A stretch of 64,000 bases of DNA from Musa acuminata AAA Group (GCF_036884655.1 NC_088340.1:25208501-25272500), one strand, 5' to 3'; positions 33,166 through 44,968 are shown, numbered from the stretch's first letter. The notes: generated by a model from the sequence alone, not told the origin. Translations and numbers: made by a program.

Positions 33166-34837
33166 TTGATGATGATAACCAATTGATGACGGAGTTAACT
33201 TTAACTCCCCCTATCAATATACCATATTAATAGAATTCTTGGATTCAAATTTCTAAGTAATATGTTATTATAAACTTATGCATAACATCATTATACTTCT
33301 CCCCCTTTGTCATCAACAACAAAGAGAAGTGCAACTATTAAGTTTTTAGACATACAAGTTCAAATCATTACAAAATAAATATAATCTCCAGATTTATCAT
33401 CATGCAAGCTAGCAAATTTGTTCACTAACTTACAACATGCATAATCACCAAATCATCATTAATTTTAAAGATGTGCAAATTTATAAATTTTATAAGTTTA
33501 CATTTTTGCTTCTTAAGATAGGCAAACTAGCAATTTTTGGTGATGTTCAAGATAGCATATTCTTTCATCTCTTTTGAGAAGTGCAAGCTATCAAATTTCC
33601 CCCCCCCTTTGTCATTATCAAGATGAAGAGAATAATACAATTTTGTAATTCTTTTTTTTACAATAATTTTTAATTTATGACAAAGATAAAGTATCAATCT
33701 TATTTCAATATATTTGTGCATCCTTATAGTTTCAAATTAAAACATGCACAATTTGAAAATCTTACATTTCATCCTTACTTTATGCATGATACCAAAAATA
33801 AATCATCACTATGGGCATATCATATATGATACTCAAGACATTAAAATTTTTAAGCATTGATCAATATTTTGATCATGATACCAAACATTCATTATTTAAA
33901 GCATTCATGATATAATATCTTAATTCATGCAAAAAAATCTCAAGTTATAAATTTCGAAAAATCAAGATAAACCTCATTCAAATTTAAATCATCAAATCAA
34001 AATTATTTTCAAGAGATTCATAAAGGAAAGGACATAGATAGATTCATTAATCTCTCCTTTTTAGATAAATGGTAAGACGAAACATAGGAGTTCAAAATCA
34101 AGATGATGATTTATATAAAAAAAATCACAAGTTATAATTAAGAGAAAAATCATCATTTATTTTCAACTTATTCAACTTGTCAAATCACCAAAGTCAATTT
34201 TAAGAGATTCATAAAAATGATCAAATAGATTCATCAAAAACAATAGAGAAAAAGAATTTTTAAGAAAAATATTTTTTCTATTTTTAGTTGTTTCAATTTA
34301 AGTAATTTGATTTCTTACAAGCATGCCCAATAAAAACATGCATCAACGTTTAAAACCGAAAGTGCAAGATTTGTTACGACAAAGATCAATAAGGCATAAA
34401 TCATAAAAATCATCATACATCATTTCTAAATCTCATGCATAGTATAAAATCACCAAGCAAAAACTTTTAATATTTTAATTACATAATTACATCATTATGC
34501 ATCATTAAATCATCAAAATTAATTTCATCAAACATAAAGCATTTTTCATCAAAATCAGTTTGTTTGTTGTAGTCATGCATTTTTCTTTTTAGGTGAATCT
34601 AACCTTTTATGCTTAGTTTTTCAGACAAAAGCTATGCATCATTATTTATAATCGGAAGGTAATATAAAAATCATTAAGATATACATGATTGCTTCTTAAA
34701 ACATACGTAGAATTAACATTTTCAAAATTACTAGAAGGATAAGCATGATTCCTATTTTTTTTTATTTTTATCATGCAACTAAAAAAAAAATATAAATAAT
34801 TTTTCTAAACTAATTTAAGAACAACTCATGAAATGCA
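33166..34837 (-). other. S4 AT-rich non-coding interior
   Basis: About 1.7 kb without coding. Additional polypurine-like blocks occur at about 33296 and 33599 (plus strand CTCCCCCTTTGTCATC-like), with GCAAGCTAGCAAA words nearby. Confidence 0.75.
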
Positions 34838-35734
34838 TCATGTAATTTCGAAATAAAGCAAAGGAGTTTCATTTGAGTTGTTTACCTTATTGTCGAGAGT
34901 TATCAAAGCGAAGTTCGTCGTTTCATTTTCATCGGTCTGCTCCTCGTCATTGGATGAGCTCGATTCATCCCAAGGTACTTCCTTCTTCTTGTAGTTGCAT
35001 TCTTTTTAAGTTTATTTTTGTTCTTTAATTCTTGTTTCATGAACTTTTAGAACTTTAAGAGTTCAAGGTCATCATCATCATCACTTGAGTCATCACTCAA
35101 GTGATATTCTATTGTTCGAAGTGCCAAATCCTTTCTGTTCTTTGGAAGGTTGTTCTCAAGCTTTTCATGAGCATTACAAGTCATTTCATTTGTCAATAAT
35201 GAATCGATAAGTTCTTCAAGAGGAAAGTTGTTTTAATCCTTGGCCTCTTGAATGACCATTACTTTAGAATCCCAATTTTTAGAAAGAGATCGTAAAATTT
35301 TGTTCACAAGTTTAAGGTTCGAAAAACTTTTACCAAGAGCTTTTAAACCATTGACGACATCCGTAAAATGGGTATACATGTCAATAACGGTTTCGCTTAG
35401 CTTCATTCAAAAAAGTTTAAAATTATGCATTAAAAGATTGACTTTAGACTCTTTAACTCTATTCGTGCCTTCGATTGAATTCATTTTTGTCTAAGGCACA
35501 AAATAAGGCATTCATAACCTTTGCATTTAAAGAGAAAGTCTTCTTCTCCAACTCATTCCAATCGTTCATTGGAAGAGAAGACTTTTAAAAATCAAATTCG
35601 ACTAAATTTCATAAATCGAGATTCAACGAAAGTAAGAAAACTCTCATTCGAGTTTTCTAATATGTGTAGTTCATCCTATTGAACATGGGAGGACGAATGA
35701 GAGAGTGACCCTCTTGAAAGCTGAAAAGAGTCAT
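34838..35734 (-). pseudogene. S4 gag
   Basis: The same Copia-type Gag as S1, S6 and S8, with many stops and a deletion of the CETAFDI region near 35470. The family ATG is at 35732-35734, and the frame ends YFEIT plus TGA at 34838. Just past this stop, in another frame, a few codons read DAFHELF, which resembles what follows in full-length Sirevirus Gag proteins. No zinc knuckle is visible. Confidence 0.8.
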
Positions 35735-35769
35735 TTCTCTATAGGTATTAAACCAAACGAGAAAAACGT

Positions 35770-35782
35770 GGCTCTGATACCA
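35770..35782 (-). other. S4 primer-binding site
   Basis: Minus strand TGGTATCAGAGCC, two bases from the LTR. Confidence 0.88.
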
Positions 35783-35784
35783 AC

Positions 35785-37326
35785 TGTTAGGAACGAGTTC
35801 GGGGGGGGAGGGGGGGGGGGTGGATGAATTAGTGCAGCGGTAAAAACATCGGTTTCATAAAATCTTCATATGATTAAAATCGATCTCAGAAGGTGTTTAA
35901 CTTTAAAACATTTACAAGAATGTAATGAGCAAAGTAAGTAAATTAGTTTGCAATATGAGAATTAAAAGCAAAACAAGAATGCAAACTGATTTATGGTGGT
36001 TCGGTCGTCGTGACCTACATCCACTTTGATTCCTCTTTCGTTGAGGCCACGGGCATCCACTGTCGGTCTTCCTTCAATAGGCAAAGACCAACCACCTTTT
36101 ACACCCCTCTTCTCCTTTTCACAGGTTTAGGAGATAACCTTTACAAGCACTCACTCCACCTTAATAGAATTCTAAACTTAGACTAGAGGAGGGGATCTCT
36201 TAAGTGATTGCAACAACATTTTCCCACTTTTAAGCTCTCTGTGCTTATGTGTGTTAACTAGGGATGAGAGAGTATTTATAGGCCTCAAGTTGATTCAAAC
36301 TTGGAGCCTAAAATTGTCTCATCCTGGGTTTCCCGGATCCTGACGGTATCACTGCCTGTGCTGGGCGGTACCACCGCTTGCAGCACTATCACTGGGCGGT
36401 ACCATCGCTTGACACTACCACTAGGTGGTACAACCACCCAAACTAGTGGTACCACTGCCCGACACAGTCTCAAAGACTGTGCCACGACGGTGCTACTTAT
36501 TGGGTCACTGTTTGGGCCTTTCATTGGGCCTAACATAGTCCATACATGGGCCCAATTGGCTCCTAATTGGGTTGGCCCAATTTCAATCCCAATTATATGC
36601 TAACTATGAAATTTAAGATATTTACTAAGCTAAACAAGTTCGTAAGTCTAGGTTTCTTCCGACGATCTTCCGACGATCTCTCGGCAATGTTCCAACAGAC
36701 TCTCGGTAAGCTCCTAGACTTCATGACGATCTTCTTGGCGAGTTCCAAGGGGCTTCTTCAGCAACCTCCTGGTATTCTTGGTCAATTCCGACAAAACTTC
36801 TGACAGAACTTCCGATGAATGTTTGGACTTCCGACGAACTCTCGAACTCCCAATGAAATTATGTTCTTGACTCCGGGACTTCATTTTGCTTTATGCCTTG
36901 ATCGCTATCATAGTTATTCCTACACATATAAAATCTACTTCGATCTAGAGAATTAATACTAAGCTAATCAAATGTTGTTCGACATGTCATTGGTTCATCG
37001 ACGCTTCGTCCGATTAATTGGCGCATTGTCCTCTCTTGCGGCCTATTGCCCAATCGGCCAGTTGACTTCCGCAACTCCGATTTTCTTAGTGCAATATCCA
37101 CTCTTCGTGGCCCGATGCCTGAACTCATGGTCCGAAGCCTTCTGTCGATACGTCGACCGATCCTTCGGCTCAACGTCCAATCTTCTAACATGTTTTTCTT
37201 TAGCCCAACATGATTCTTCCTACTTTAATTATCTCTCCCTGATCAAAGCATCCTGCATCACTTAAAATGTAAATCAAATCATAATCACTATCAATTGATT
37301 TTATCATCAAAATCCGAGATTTAACA
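35785..37326 (-). repeat. S4 5' LTR (1542 bp)
   Basis: Plus strand starts TGTTAGGAACGAG and ends GATTTAACA. An interrupted run of Gs lies at about 35801-35820. TATA box on the minus strand at 36273-36280, with GGTACCACCGC units upstream in sense direction (36340-36490). Confidence 0.88.
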
Positions 37327-37642
37327 CAACCTTCCAAAGAACAAGAAGGATTTGACACTCAGAATAAATGAAGACCACTCGAGTGAAAGCTCAAGTGATG
37401 AGGACTTTGAACTCTTAACTATAAAGCTTAAAAACTTCTTAAAATAAGAATCAAAGAAGAAAAATAAACTTAAAAAGAAGAAGCTACAAAAGAAGAAGAG
37501 AACACTCAAGGTGGCTTAGGACGAATCGAGTTTATCCGAAGATAAAGAAAAAACCAATAAAGGCGAGATGGCAAACTATGCCTTAACGACTTTCGACGAC
37601 GAGGTAACCAAAATCCCTCTACTTTATTTTGAAATTACATGA
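37327..37642 (+). pseudogene. S5 gag, C-terminal part
   Basis: Begins at the words NLPKN and DLTLRINEDHS, runs through a Lys-rich stretch, and ends LYFEIT plus TGA. Two stops interrupt it. The 5' two thirds of gag, the primer site and the 5' LTR of this plus-strand copy are missing, replaced by S4. Confidence 0.8.
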
Positions 37643-38663
37643 TGCATTTCATTAGTTATTTTTAAATTTAGAAATAAATAAATAAATGTAAAAAATATCA
37701 TGCTTCTTTACATTTAAAAAAAATTAAAGCATGACAATTGCATGACGAGTTAAATTCACTTAATTGAAAATGATCAATTTGTATGATTTGAATTTATAAA
37801 TCATTTTACTTTATGTCAAAAATGATTTTTAAAATAATTTTGATTAAAAATACTTTATGATTAATGAAATCATGCTTGATGATTTAATGATTTAATTATG
37901 CATGATGATTTAAAGTAATAATGATTTGAAGTCATGCTTAATGAGTTTATATTTCAAAATTATGTATGATGATTTTTATGATGTATGGCTTATTGATCTT
38001 GTCATGATGAACTTTGCTTTTAAACAATGATACATATTTTTGTTTGGCAAAAAAAGACAAAGGCATGCTTATATAAAATCAAATCACTTAAAATGAAACA
38101 TCTCTATCTTATTGATTTTTCAATAAAAGATTTATGAATCTATGTATATTATGCTTTTGTGAATCTCTTGGACTATGAAAATGAATTTGAATGAGTTTTA
38201 TCAAAATCATAATTTCTTGAGATTTATAACATGAAATCTTTTATGAATCAAGATATCTTATTTAATCTCTTATGTTTCTCTTTGCTATTTACTAAAGAGG
38301 AAAATAATCCAATTCATGATCTTGATTTCTTGATATTTGATACTAAAAATTTTTCTATGAATTAAGATCATTTTCTTCTTGTTTCTTTTTGCTATTCACA
38401 AAAAAAAAAAGAGAGACTTATCCTAACAAACCATGATATGCTACTTGACATCTTGAGAATTTATGACTTGAGTTTTGTTATGCATTTATTTCCTTCTTCA
38501 TTCTTGTTTACAATGATGAAAGGGGGAAAGAAACTCGCTAGCATCTCAAGAGATTGATAAATCAATTAATGTCATTTTGAATCTCTTATAATTTTGATGA
38601 TTTGATGATTTGAATCTAAATAAGATTTTTCCAATCAAATCATGAACCTCCTATTGATTTCTT
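37643..38663 (+). other. S5 AT-rich non-coding interior, first part
   Basis: AT-rich, rich in ATGATTT words, no coding. It ends at the target site TTCTT (38659-38663) of S6 and goes on at 47571. Confidence 0.75.
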
Positions 38664-38789
38664 TGTTAGGATCGAGAGCACTAAGAGGGGGGGGTGAATT
38701 AGTGCAGCGGAAATCTTACAGCGATTAAAAACCAAAAGCTGCGTTCGTTCAATAAAAAAAAACTATTATGATGCAAAAGCTAATTCTCA

Positions 38790-39033
38790 GTTTGTATCTA
38801 AGTGCAGTTTGCGTCTAAGCGCAGATTGCGTCTAAGCGCAGTTTGCGTCTAAACACAGTTTGCGTCTAAGCGCAGTTTGCGTCTAAACATAGTTTGCGTC
38901 TAAGCGCAGTTTTACGTCTAAGCGCAGTTTACGTCTAAACTCAGATTTACGTCTAAACGCAGTTTTACGTCTAAACTCAGATTTACGTCTAAACGCTGTT
39001 TTACGTCTAGACGCAGATTTACGTCTAAACTTT
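38790..39033. repeat. GCGTCTAA minisatellite in the S6 3' LTR
   Basis: About 14 imperfect 16-18-base units of the type GCGTCTAAGCGCAGTTT. The same array is at 45097-45340 in the partner LTR. Related solo LTRs have only one or two units. Confidence 0.9.
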
Positions 39034-39746
39034 GAAACTCGTTTGTATACTCGCAGAAAGCAGTATGCAGTTGAAATCAAGACGTAAACGTGAACTGAGA
39101 ACTGATGATTGTGAGAGGAAAGCCGATTTACGTCTAAATGCAGTTTTACGTCTAAATGTTGAAACTCGTTCGTAAAATTGTAGAGGACAGTTTGCAGTTA
39201 TCAATAGGATCAAAATGTAAGTGTAAACTGCAAAGAAACTCTTTCGTAAAAGCACCGAAGACAGTTCTGCAGAATCAAACGTAAACGTAAACTGTAATGT
39301 ACGAAAATACGAATTTACGTCTGAATGCAGATTCGGAAGAACAGCACTTAGAACTTGTTCGTGAAAGCGCAGAGAGCAGTAGTAATGGAGGAGGTTTGCA
39401 GTAATGATAAAGTGCTCAAAAATAAACGCAAACCAGAGATTTAGAGTGGTTCGGTCAGCCTTGACCTACTCCACTTTTGGCTTCCTCCACCGACGAGGTT
39501 GCCGACGTCAACTAGGGGCCTTCCTTCAATGGGCGAAGGCCAAACTGCCCATTTACAGTTTCTCTCCTTTTAACAGGCTCAGGAGACAACCTTTACAGAC
39601 CTTTCTCTCCTCACTTTACAACTGAAAACTTGAAGAACAGAAGGAGGAGACTTAAAGGCTTTACAACACTTTTGAGCTCTTAGAATCACAGAAAAGATCA
39701 AGATTTCGGTGTGGGTCTGTTTCTTTTCAGTGCTGAATGGGTGGGG

Positions 39747-39754
39747 TATTTATA
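39747..39754 (-). promoter_or_regulatory. TATA box of the S6 3' LTR
   Basis: TATAAATA on the minus strand within CCTATAAATACCCC, a motif shared by nearly all S LTRs in the window. The palindromic unit cluster lies directly upstream. Confidence 0.75.
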
Positions 39755-39809
39755 GGCCCCAACCCAATTCAAATTTCGAGCTCAAAACGATCAAATCCCG
39801 AAATTCCGG

Positions 39810-40400
39810 GATCAGGCGGTTGCACCTCTTGACTGGAGAGGTGGCACCGCCTGGCAGAGCTCGAAGTCTGAGCTCAGGCGGTTGCACCTCTCGACTGGAG
39901 AGGTGGCACCGCCTGGCAGAGCTCGAAGACTGAGCTCAGACGGTTGCACCTTCTCTGTCAGGGGTGGTTGCACCTTCCTGCCAGAGCTCGAAGACCGAGC
40001 TCAGGCGGTGCATCTCCTGACCAGAGAAGTTTCTCTTCTCTGCCAGAGGTGATCGCCCCTTTCTGCCAGAGGTGGTTGCACCTCTCTGCCAGAGGTGGTT
40101 GCACCTCTCTGCTAGAGCTCGAAGACTGAGCTTAGGCTGTTCATCTCCTGGCCAGAGAGGTCGTACTTCTCTTCCAGAGCTCGAAGACTGAGCTCGGTGA
40201 TTGCATCACCAGGCAGAGCTCGAAACTTGAGCTCAGGCGGTGCTACCGCTTGACAGAGGAGGTTGCACCGCCCAGTCTCGCTTGGAGACTGAGCCCTGGG
40301 CGGTTGCACCGCCTGGCTGGAGCGGTTGCACCTCCCAGACTCGCTGGGAGACTTAGCCTGGGCGGTGGCACCTCCCTGCCTGGGCGGTTGCACCTCCCAC
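39810..40400 (-). repeat. GC-rich palindromic unit cluster in the S6 U3
   Basis: Repeated units of GGCGGTTGCACC / GGTGGCACCGCC, alternating with CAGAGCTCGAAGACTGAGCT. Many units are nearly self-complementary. The cluster ends about 60 bases upstream of the TATA box in sense direction. Confidence 0.85.
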
Positions 40401-41258
40401 AGCTTCTTGGGTTCGAATGGGTTGAACCATTCGACCCAACTTGAGTTCTTCAGGGGCCCAATTGCCCCAGGATTAAGCCAATGGGATCACCTCCCATTTT
40501 CCAACTTAATCAACGTGCTAACTACGATTAAATCTAAGACAATTTCTGCAGCTTTGCTTCGGTACGTCAATCGCTTCTTCCGGCGAGTTTCCGGCGAACT
40601 TCCGTCGATCATCCGATGAACCCTCGGTGATGCTCCTGCGGACTTCCGGCAAACTCCTGGACTTTGCGACGATCCACTTGGCAAGTTCCGACGAGCTTCG
40701 CTTGGCAAGTCTTCTGGACTTCACGGATCTGTTCTCGCAGAACCTCCGACGACCGTCCGAACTTCCGTCGAACTCTCGAACTTCCAATGTGATCATGAAC
40801 TTGACTCCGGCGCAACTCCTGCTGCTTGTCTTTCTTCCATCGTAGTTAATCCTGCACACTCAAAACAAAAACTTCGATCGAGACAATTAATCCTAAACAA
40901 TTAACCAAGTTGTCCGGCATGTCATTGGTCCCTCGACGCTTCGTCCGATTCTTCGGCGCATCGTCCTTTCCTACAGCCTATTGCCCAATCGGCCAGTTGA
41001 CTCCGCAACTCCGATATCCTTGGCACAATACCCGCTCTTCTTGGCCCGATGCCTGAGTCCACGGCCCGAAGCCTTCTGTCGATACGTCGACCGATCCACT
41101 GGCCTGACGTCCAATCTTCTGACATGTTCCTCCGGCACAACATGATGTTCCTGCTTTAATAGTCTCATCCTGATCAAAGCATCCTGCGTCACTCAAAACG
41201 CAGATTAAATCATAAACATATATCAAGTAGTTTCATCATCAAAATACGAGATTCAACA

Positions 41259-41276
41259 ATCTCCCCCTTTTTGATG
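41259..41276 (-). other. S6 polypurine tract
   Basis: Minus strand CATCAAAAAGGGGGAGAT directly before TGTTGAATC. Confidence 0.85.
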
Positions 41277-43907
41277 ATGACAACTACTTGATGATGGAGT
41301 TAACCTTAACTCCCGGAGTTTAAACAAACTCCCCCTATCAATATGCCATATTGATAGAAACTCTTAGATTCAAAAATCTAAGCAACATGTCATCATAAAC
41401 GGAGTTAACCTTAACTCCCAGAGTTTAAACAAACTCCCCCTATCAATATGCCATATTGATAGAACCTTGAATTCAAACTGAATTCAAGTCATTGCAATAT
41501 TCATCGTGAATACTTGCAACACGTCAACATGAACATATGCATAAACTTATGCATCACATGTCATGTCATCAACATACTTTCATCAACATACTTCTCCCCC
41601 TTTGTCATCAACAAAAAGGAGAAGTATCATAATCAAGTGTTTGTGATATTGGTTCAACTTATTGCATGAAAAACATATTATCAAGTTTTATCACCATGCA
41701 GTTTTGAAGCCAGAAAATTTAGCAAATGTTACATCATGCTTAGAATATTCAGGCTATCAAGTTTTAGATATGCAAGTTTTACAGCATACAAGATAGCACT
41801 TTTAGAACATGCAAGCTAGCAGTTTTGAGATGTTCAAGAAAGCAACTCTTGCTTCTTGAGATATGCAAATTTGTCAAGTTTTGCTAGATGTGCAAGTTAG
41901 CATTTTTGCCTCTTGAGATAGGCAAGATAGCACATATGCTTCTTTTGAGATAGCAACTTTTCGCTTCTCTTTAGACTACAAGCTAGCAATTTTTACGATA
42001 TACAAGTTTCGCAATATACAGGCTAGCAAAAACTTCGAAAGCAAATGCAAGATAACTTTCTTGTGTAGGCTCATGATTATTGCTTCCTATTGTAATGTGC
42101 AGGTTGCAAGTCTTGCTTCTTGAGATATTCAAGATAGTGATTTTCAAGAAGACAATTTTTGCTTCTTGAAATAAGCAAGTTAGCAATCAAGTTTTTGCAT
42201 CTTCTTGACTTGTGCAAGCTAGCTATCTCCCCCTTTGTCATTGTCAAAAAGAAAGAAAGAATACAGTTTTGTAGTTCTTTTTCCTTTTACAACGATTTCA
42301 AAATCATGACAAAGGATGAATAATCAAGTTATGAATGTCAAGACAATTTTTCATCATGAATATTTTATCATTGCATGCATCGTTATCATAGGTTGAAGTA
42401 TTACATGCATAATTTCATATCATAAATGTTTCATATCATGATGGTATCAATTTTGTCAAATTATATCCTACCATCCATGATCAAAACTTCTCCCCATTTT
42501 ATCATTGAAAACAAGAAGAAAGTAGGGGGTAGAGCATAAAAGTGTTAAATATTTCAATCATTTCAAGGCATCATAGATCAAGTTATGATTCGTGATTCAT
42601 CATAAAGCAAGTTAGTTTTCAATCATCACATAAGGCATTTAAGGAATTTTTGAAACATAGGAGAATGATTAATTTAAGCATACAATGTTTCAATCCAATT
42701 CAAGTCATGAATATCAATGCTTTCATATTGTGAGTACCAATTCAAGATTATGATTTAGATAAAACTTGTTCAAATCAAATCATTAACTTGAAATTCATAA
42801 TCAAGTCATTAAAATTAATTTCGAGATTCACAAAATATCATGAAATCATTAATCTCGATCAGATGGGAAAAGTATTTTTTAAGAGATTCTTTTTCATCTA
42901 ATCATGCCTTAGTCTTTATATGCCAAATTAAGATAAGCATGAAGGTTCAAGACAAAAGGCAAAGAAATCTTGTTATTTCTATATTATGAAATATATGATA
43001 TCAAGGCTCATGATTCATTTGAAAAGATATAGTACAAAGAGCAACTTGAAACATTATTATCAAGATCACATTTTAAAATATTCCAAGTTTTAAGATATTA
43101 ATATGACACTTTATTGAATTCTAAGAAATCAAAAGACAAGTTGCATTTCATTTGAAGAACTCCTTTTTGATAAGCATAATGAACGATCTTGATTTATAAC
43201 GAGCTTCATGTTATAATTATCAAGATCATGATTTTAATAATTATTCTCTTTAGCAATGAATCACAAAAGCACTTTATTTTTGCATAAGAAATCTCATTGT
43301 ATTATGATTTATAAATTCTTTTTCTGCACATGAATCATAGGAGATATGTATGTGAAACATATCTTTGCAAGCAAAAATACTATCATTCATATTTCAAGAT
43401 GGAATTTATAAGCAGGAATCATTTCATCAAATCTATTTTAGAAAATTATTTTTCATAAGTGTATGAGTAAATCCGATTGTTAGGATACCACTTGTTAAGT
43501 GAATCCGAAAATGAAATTAACACTTTCATATATTCAAACATGATTTTTGCTATAGATTTTGAATTTAAATCATGAAGATCAAACAAGCTCATGATCATGA
43601 ATAACTTAAAATCTCATGCATAAAATTGTTAATCATTGTATCATAACCATTTAATATTATTATGCATTACTTTAAATCAAACGTGATTTCATTCAACAAT
43701 GTTAATCAAACATGATACACATTATTACTTCTTAACCATGATTTCATATTTTCAATTAAAATAATTTTGTTTGTTTATCATAAAATATGTAATATTATCA
43801 TTTTCAAAATTACTAGCATGATCATAATTTTGTAATTTTTTTTTTTAACATGTAATTTTCAAGAAAATTAATTCTAAACTAAAAAAGAAAACTACATCAT
43901 GAAAGCA
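41277..43907 (-). other. S6 AT-rich non-coding interior
   Basis: 2.6 kb without coding. A local duplication of GGAGTTAACCTTAACTCC-type sequence lies at 41296-41460. Two further polypurine-like blocks on the minus strand lie at about 41592 and 42228 (AAAGGGGGAGA in the context GATGACAAAGGGGGAGAAG). A field of GCAAGCTAGCA / TTGAGATAGGCAAGATAGC degenerate repeats covers 41740-42220. Confidence 0.8.
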
Positions 43908-44918
43908 TCAAGTAATTTCAAAATAAATTAGGGGGATTTCGATTACCTCATCATTGTAGGCTGTTAAGGCGTAGTTTGCCGCCTTGCTTTTGTTGAGTTT
44001 CTCTTCTTCGGAGGAGCTCGATTCATCCCAATTTTTGTTCTTCTTCTTGCGTTTAAAGCAAGTAGTTCGATTCTTTTTGCTTTTTAATTTTAGTTTCATT
44101 TGTAGTTTAAGTTCACCATCACTTGAGCTTATGCTCGAGTGGTCTTCAAATGTTCTATGTCCCAAATCCTTCCTGTTCATTGGAAGGTTGTTTTGTTCAT
44201 CATTGTCCTCATCACTTGAGTCATCGCTCAAGTGGCATTCATTTGTCCAGAGTTCCAAATCCTTCCTATTCTTTGGAAGGTAATTGTGTTCAACATGTTC
44301 ATCATGTGCATTGTGCACCATTTCATATGTCATCAATGAACCAATTAGTTCTTCAAGTGGTAAGTTGTTTAGGTTTTTTGCTTCTTGTATTGCAGTTACT
44401 TTTGAATCCCAAGTTTTAGAAAGTGAGCGCAAAACTTTGTTAACGAGTTCAAAATCCGAAAAGCTTTTACCAAGTGATTTTAAACCATTGACGACATCCG
44501 TAAAACGGGTGTACATGTCAACAACGGTTTCGCTTGGTTTCATATGAAAAAGCTCGAAATCATGTAGTAAAATATTAACTTTCGAGTCTTTGACTCTACT
44601 AGTTCCCTCGTGCGTGATTTCAAGAGTGCGCCAAATATCGAAAGCCGTTTCGCACAAAGAAACCCGATTGAACTCATTTTTGTCCAAAGCGCAAAATAAG
44701 GCATTCATAGCCTTTGCGTTTAAAGAAAAATACTTCTTCTCTAAATCCGACCATTCGTTCATCGATTTAGAGGGAAGTTGAAAACCGTTTTCAACGATAT
44801 TCCATAAATCCATATTTAGAGAAATCAAGAAAACTCTCATTCGAGTTTTTCAATAAGTGTAGTCCAATCCGTTAAAGAACGGTGGACGAAAGATCGAAAA
44901 GCCCTCTTGAAGAGTCAT
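43908..44918 (-). CDS. S6 gag (one stop, near-intact)
   Basis: Copia-type Gag. A 310-residue open frame (43908-44840) starts MRVFLISLNMDLWNIVENGF. The ancestral ATG is at 44916-44918, but a TGA stands where S8 has Trp after TY, so translation of the full form would stop early. Blocks: CALDKNEFNRVSLCETAFDI, GTSRVKDSKVNILLHDFELF, MYTRFTDVVNGLKSLGKSF, LMTYEMVHNA, LPKNRKDLELWTNE, then an acidic Ser-rich and Lys-rich tail (DDSSDEDNDE, TCFKRKKKNKN) ending YFEIT. No CCHC zinc knuckle is present. Gag would build particles that package element RNA. All pol functions must come from elsewhere. Confidence 0.85.
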
Positions 44919-44954
44919 TTCTCTCGGGTGTAAATCCGAAATGAGAAATACCCC

Positions 44955-44966
44955 GCTCTGATACCA
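44955..44966 (-). other. S6 primer-binding site
   Basis: Minus strand TGGTATCAGAGC, two bases from the LTR. Confidence 0.88.
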
Positions 44967-44968
44967 AT

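Larger units (their letters stand above)
33043..37326 (-). mobile_element. S4: gag-only element with truncated 3' LTR
   Basis: Minus-oriented. In sense order: 5' LTR 35785-37326, primer site, broken gag 34838-35734, AT-rich interior, polypurine tract, and only 109 bases of 3' LTR (33043-33151). It faces S5 head to head at 37326. No TSD pairs its two ends. Confidence 0.8.
38664..41258 (-). repeat. S6 3' LTR (2595 bp)
   Basis: Plus strand starts TGTTAGGATCGAG and ends GATTCAACA. It carries a GCGTCTAA minisatellite (38790-39033), a TATA box (39747-39754), a long palindromic unit cluster (39810-40400) and the CTTCCGGCGA block (40570-40790). Confidence 0.93.

Noticed and set aside
38790..39033. 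CRISPR-like regular direct repeats
   Set aside because: The units abut with no unique spacers, the array is in an LTR, and the genome is a plant's.
38883..39255. Arg-rich minus-strand frames with a repeated FRRK motif
   Set aside because: They are translations of the GCGTCTAA minisatellite, identical in both S6 LTRs, with no independent support.
40518..40859. 113-codon minus-strand open frame (also 18105-18509, 46825-47166, 61765-62230)
   Set aside because: It lies wholly in the U3 repeat block of S LTRs. The same block is open on both strands because of the CTTCCGGCGA repeats, and start and stop positions drift between copies.
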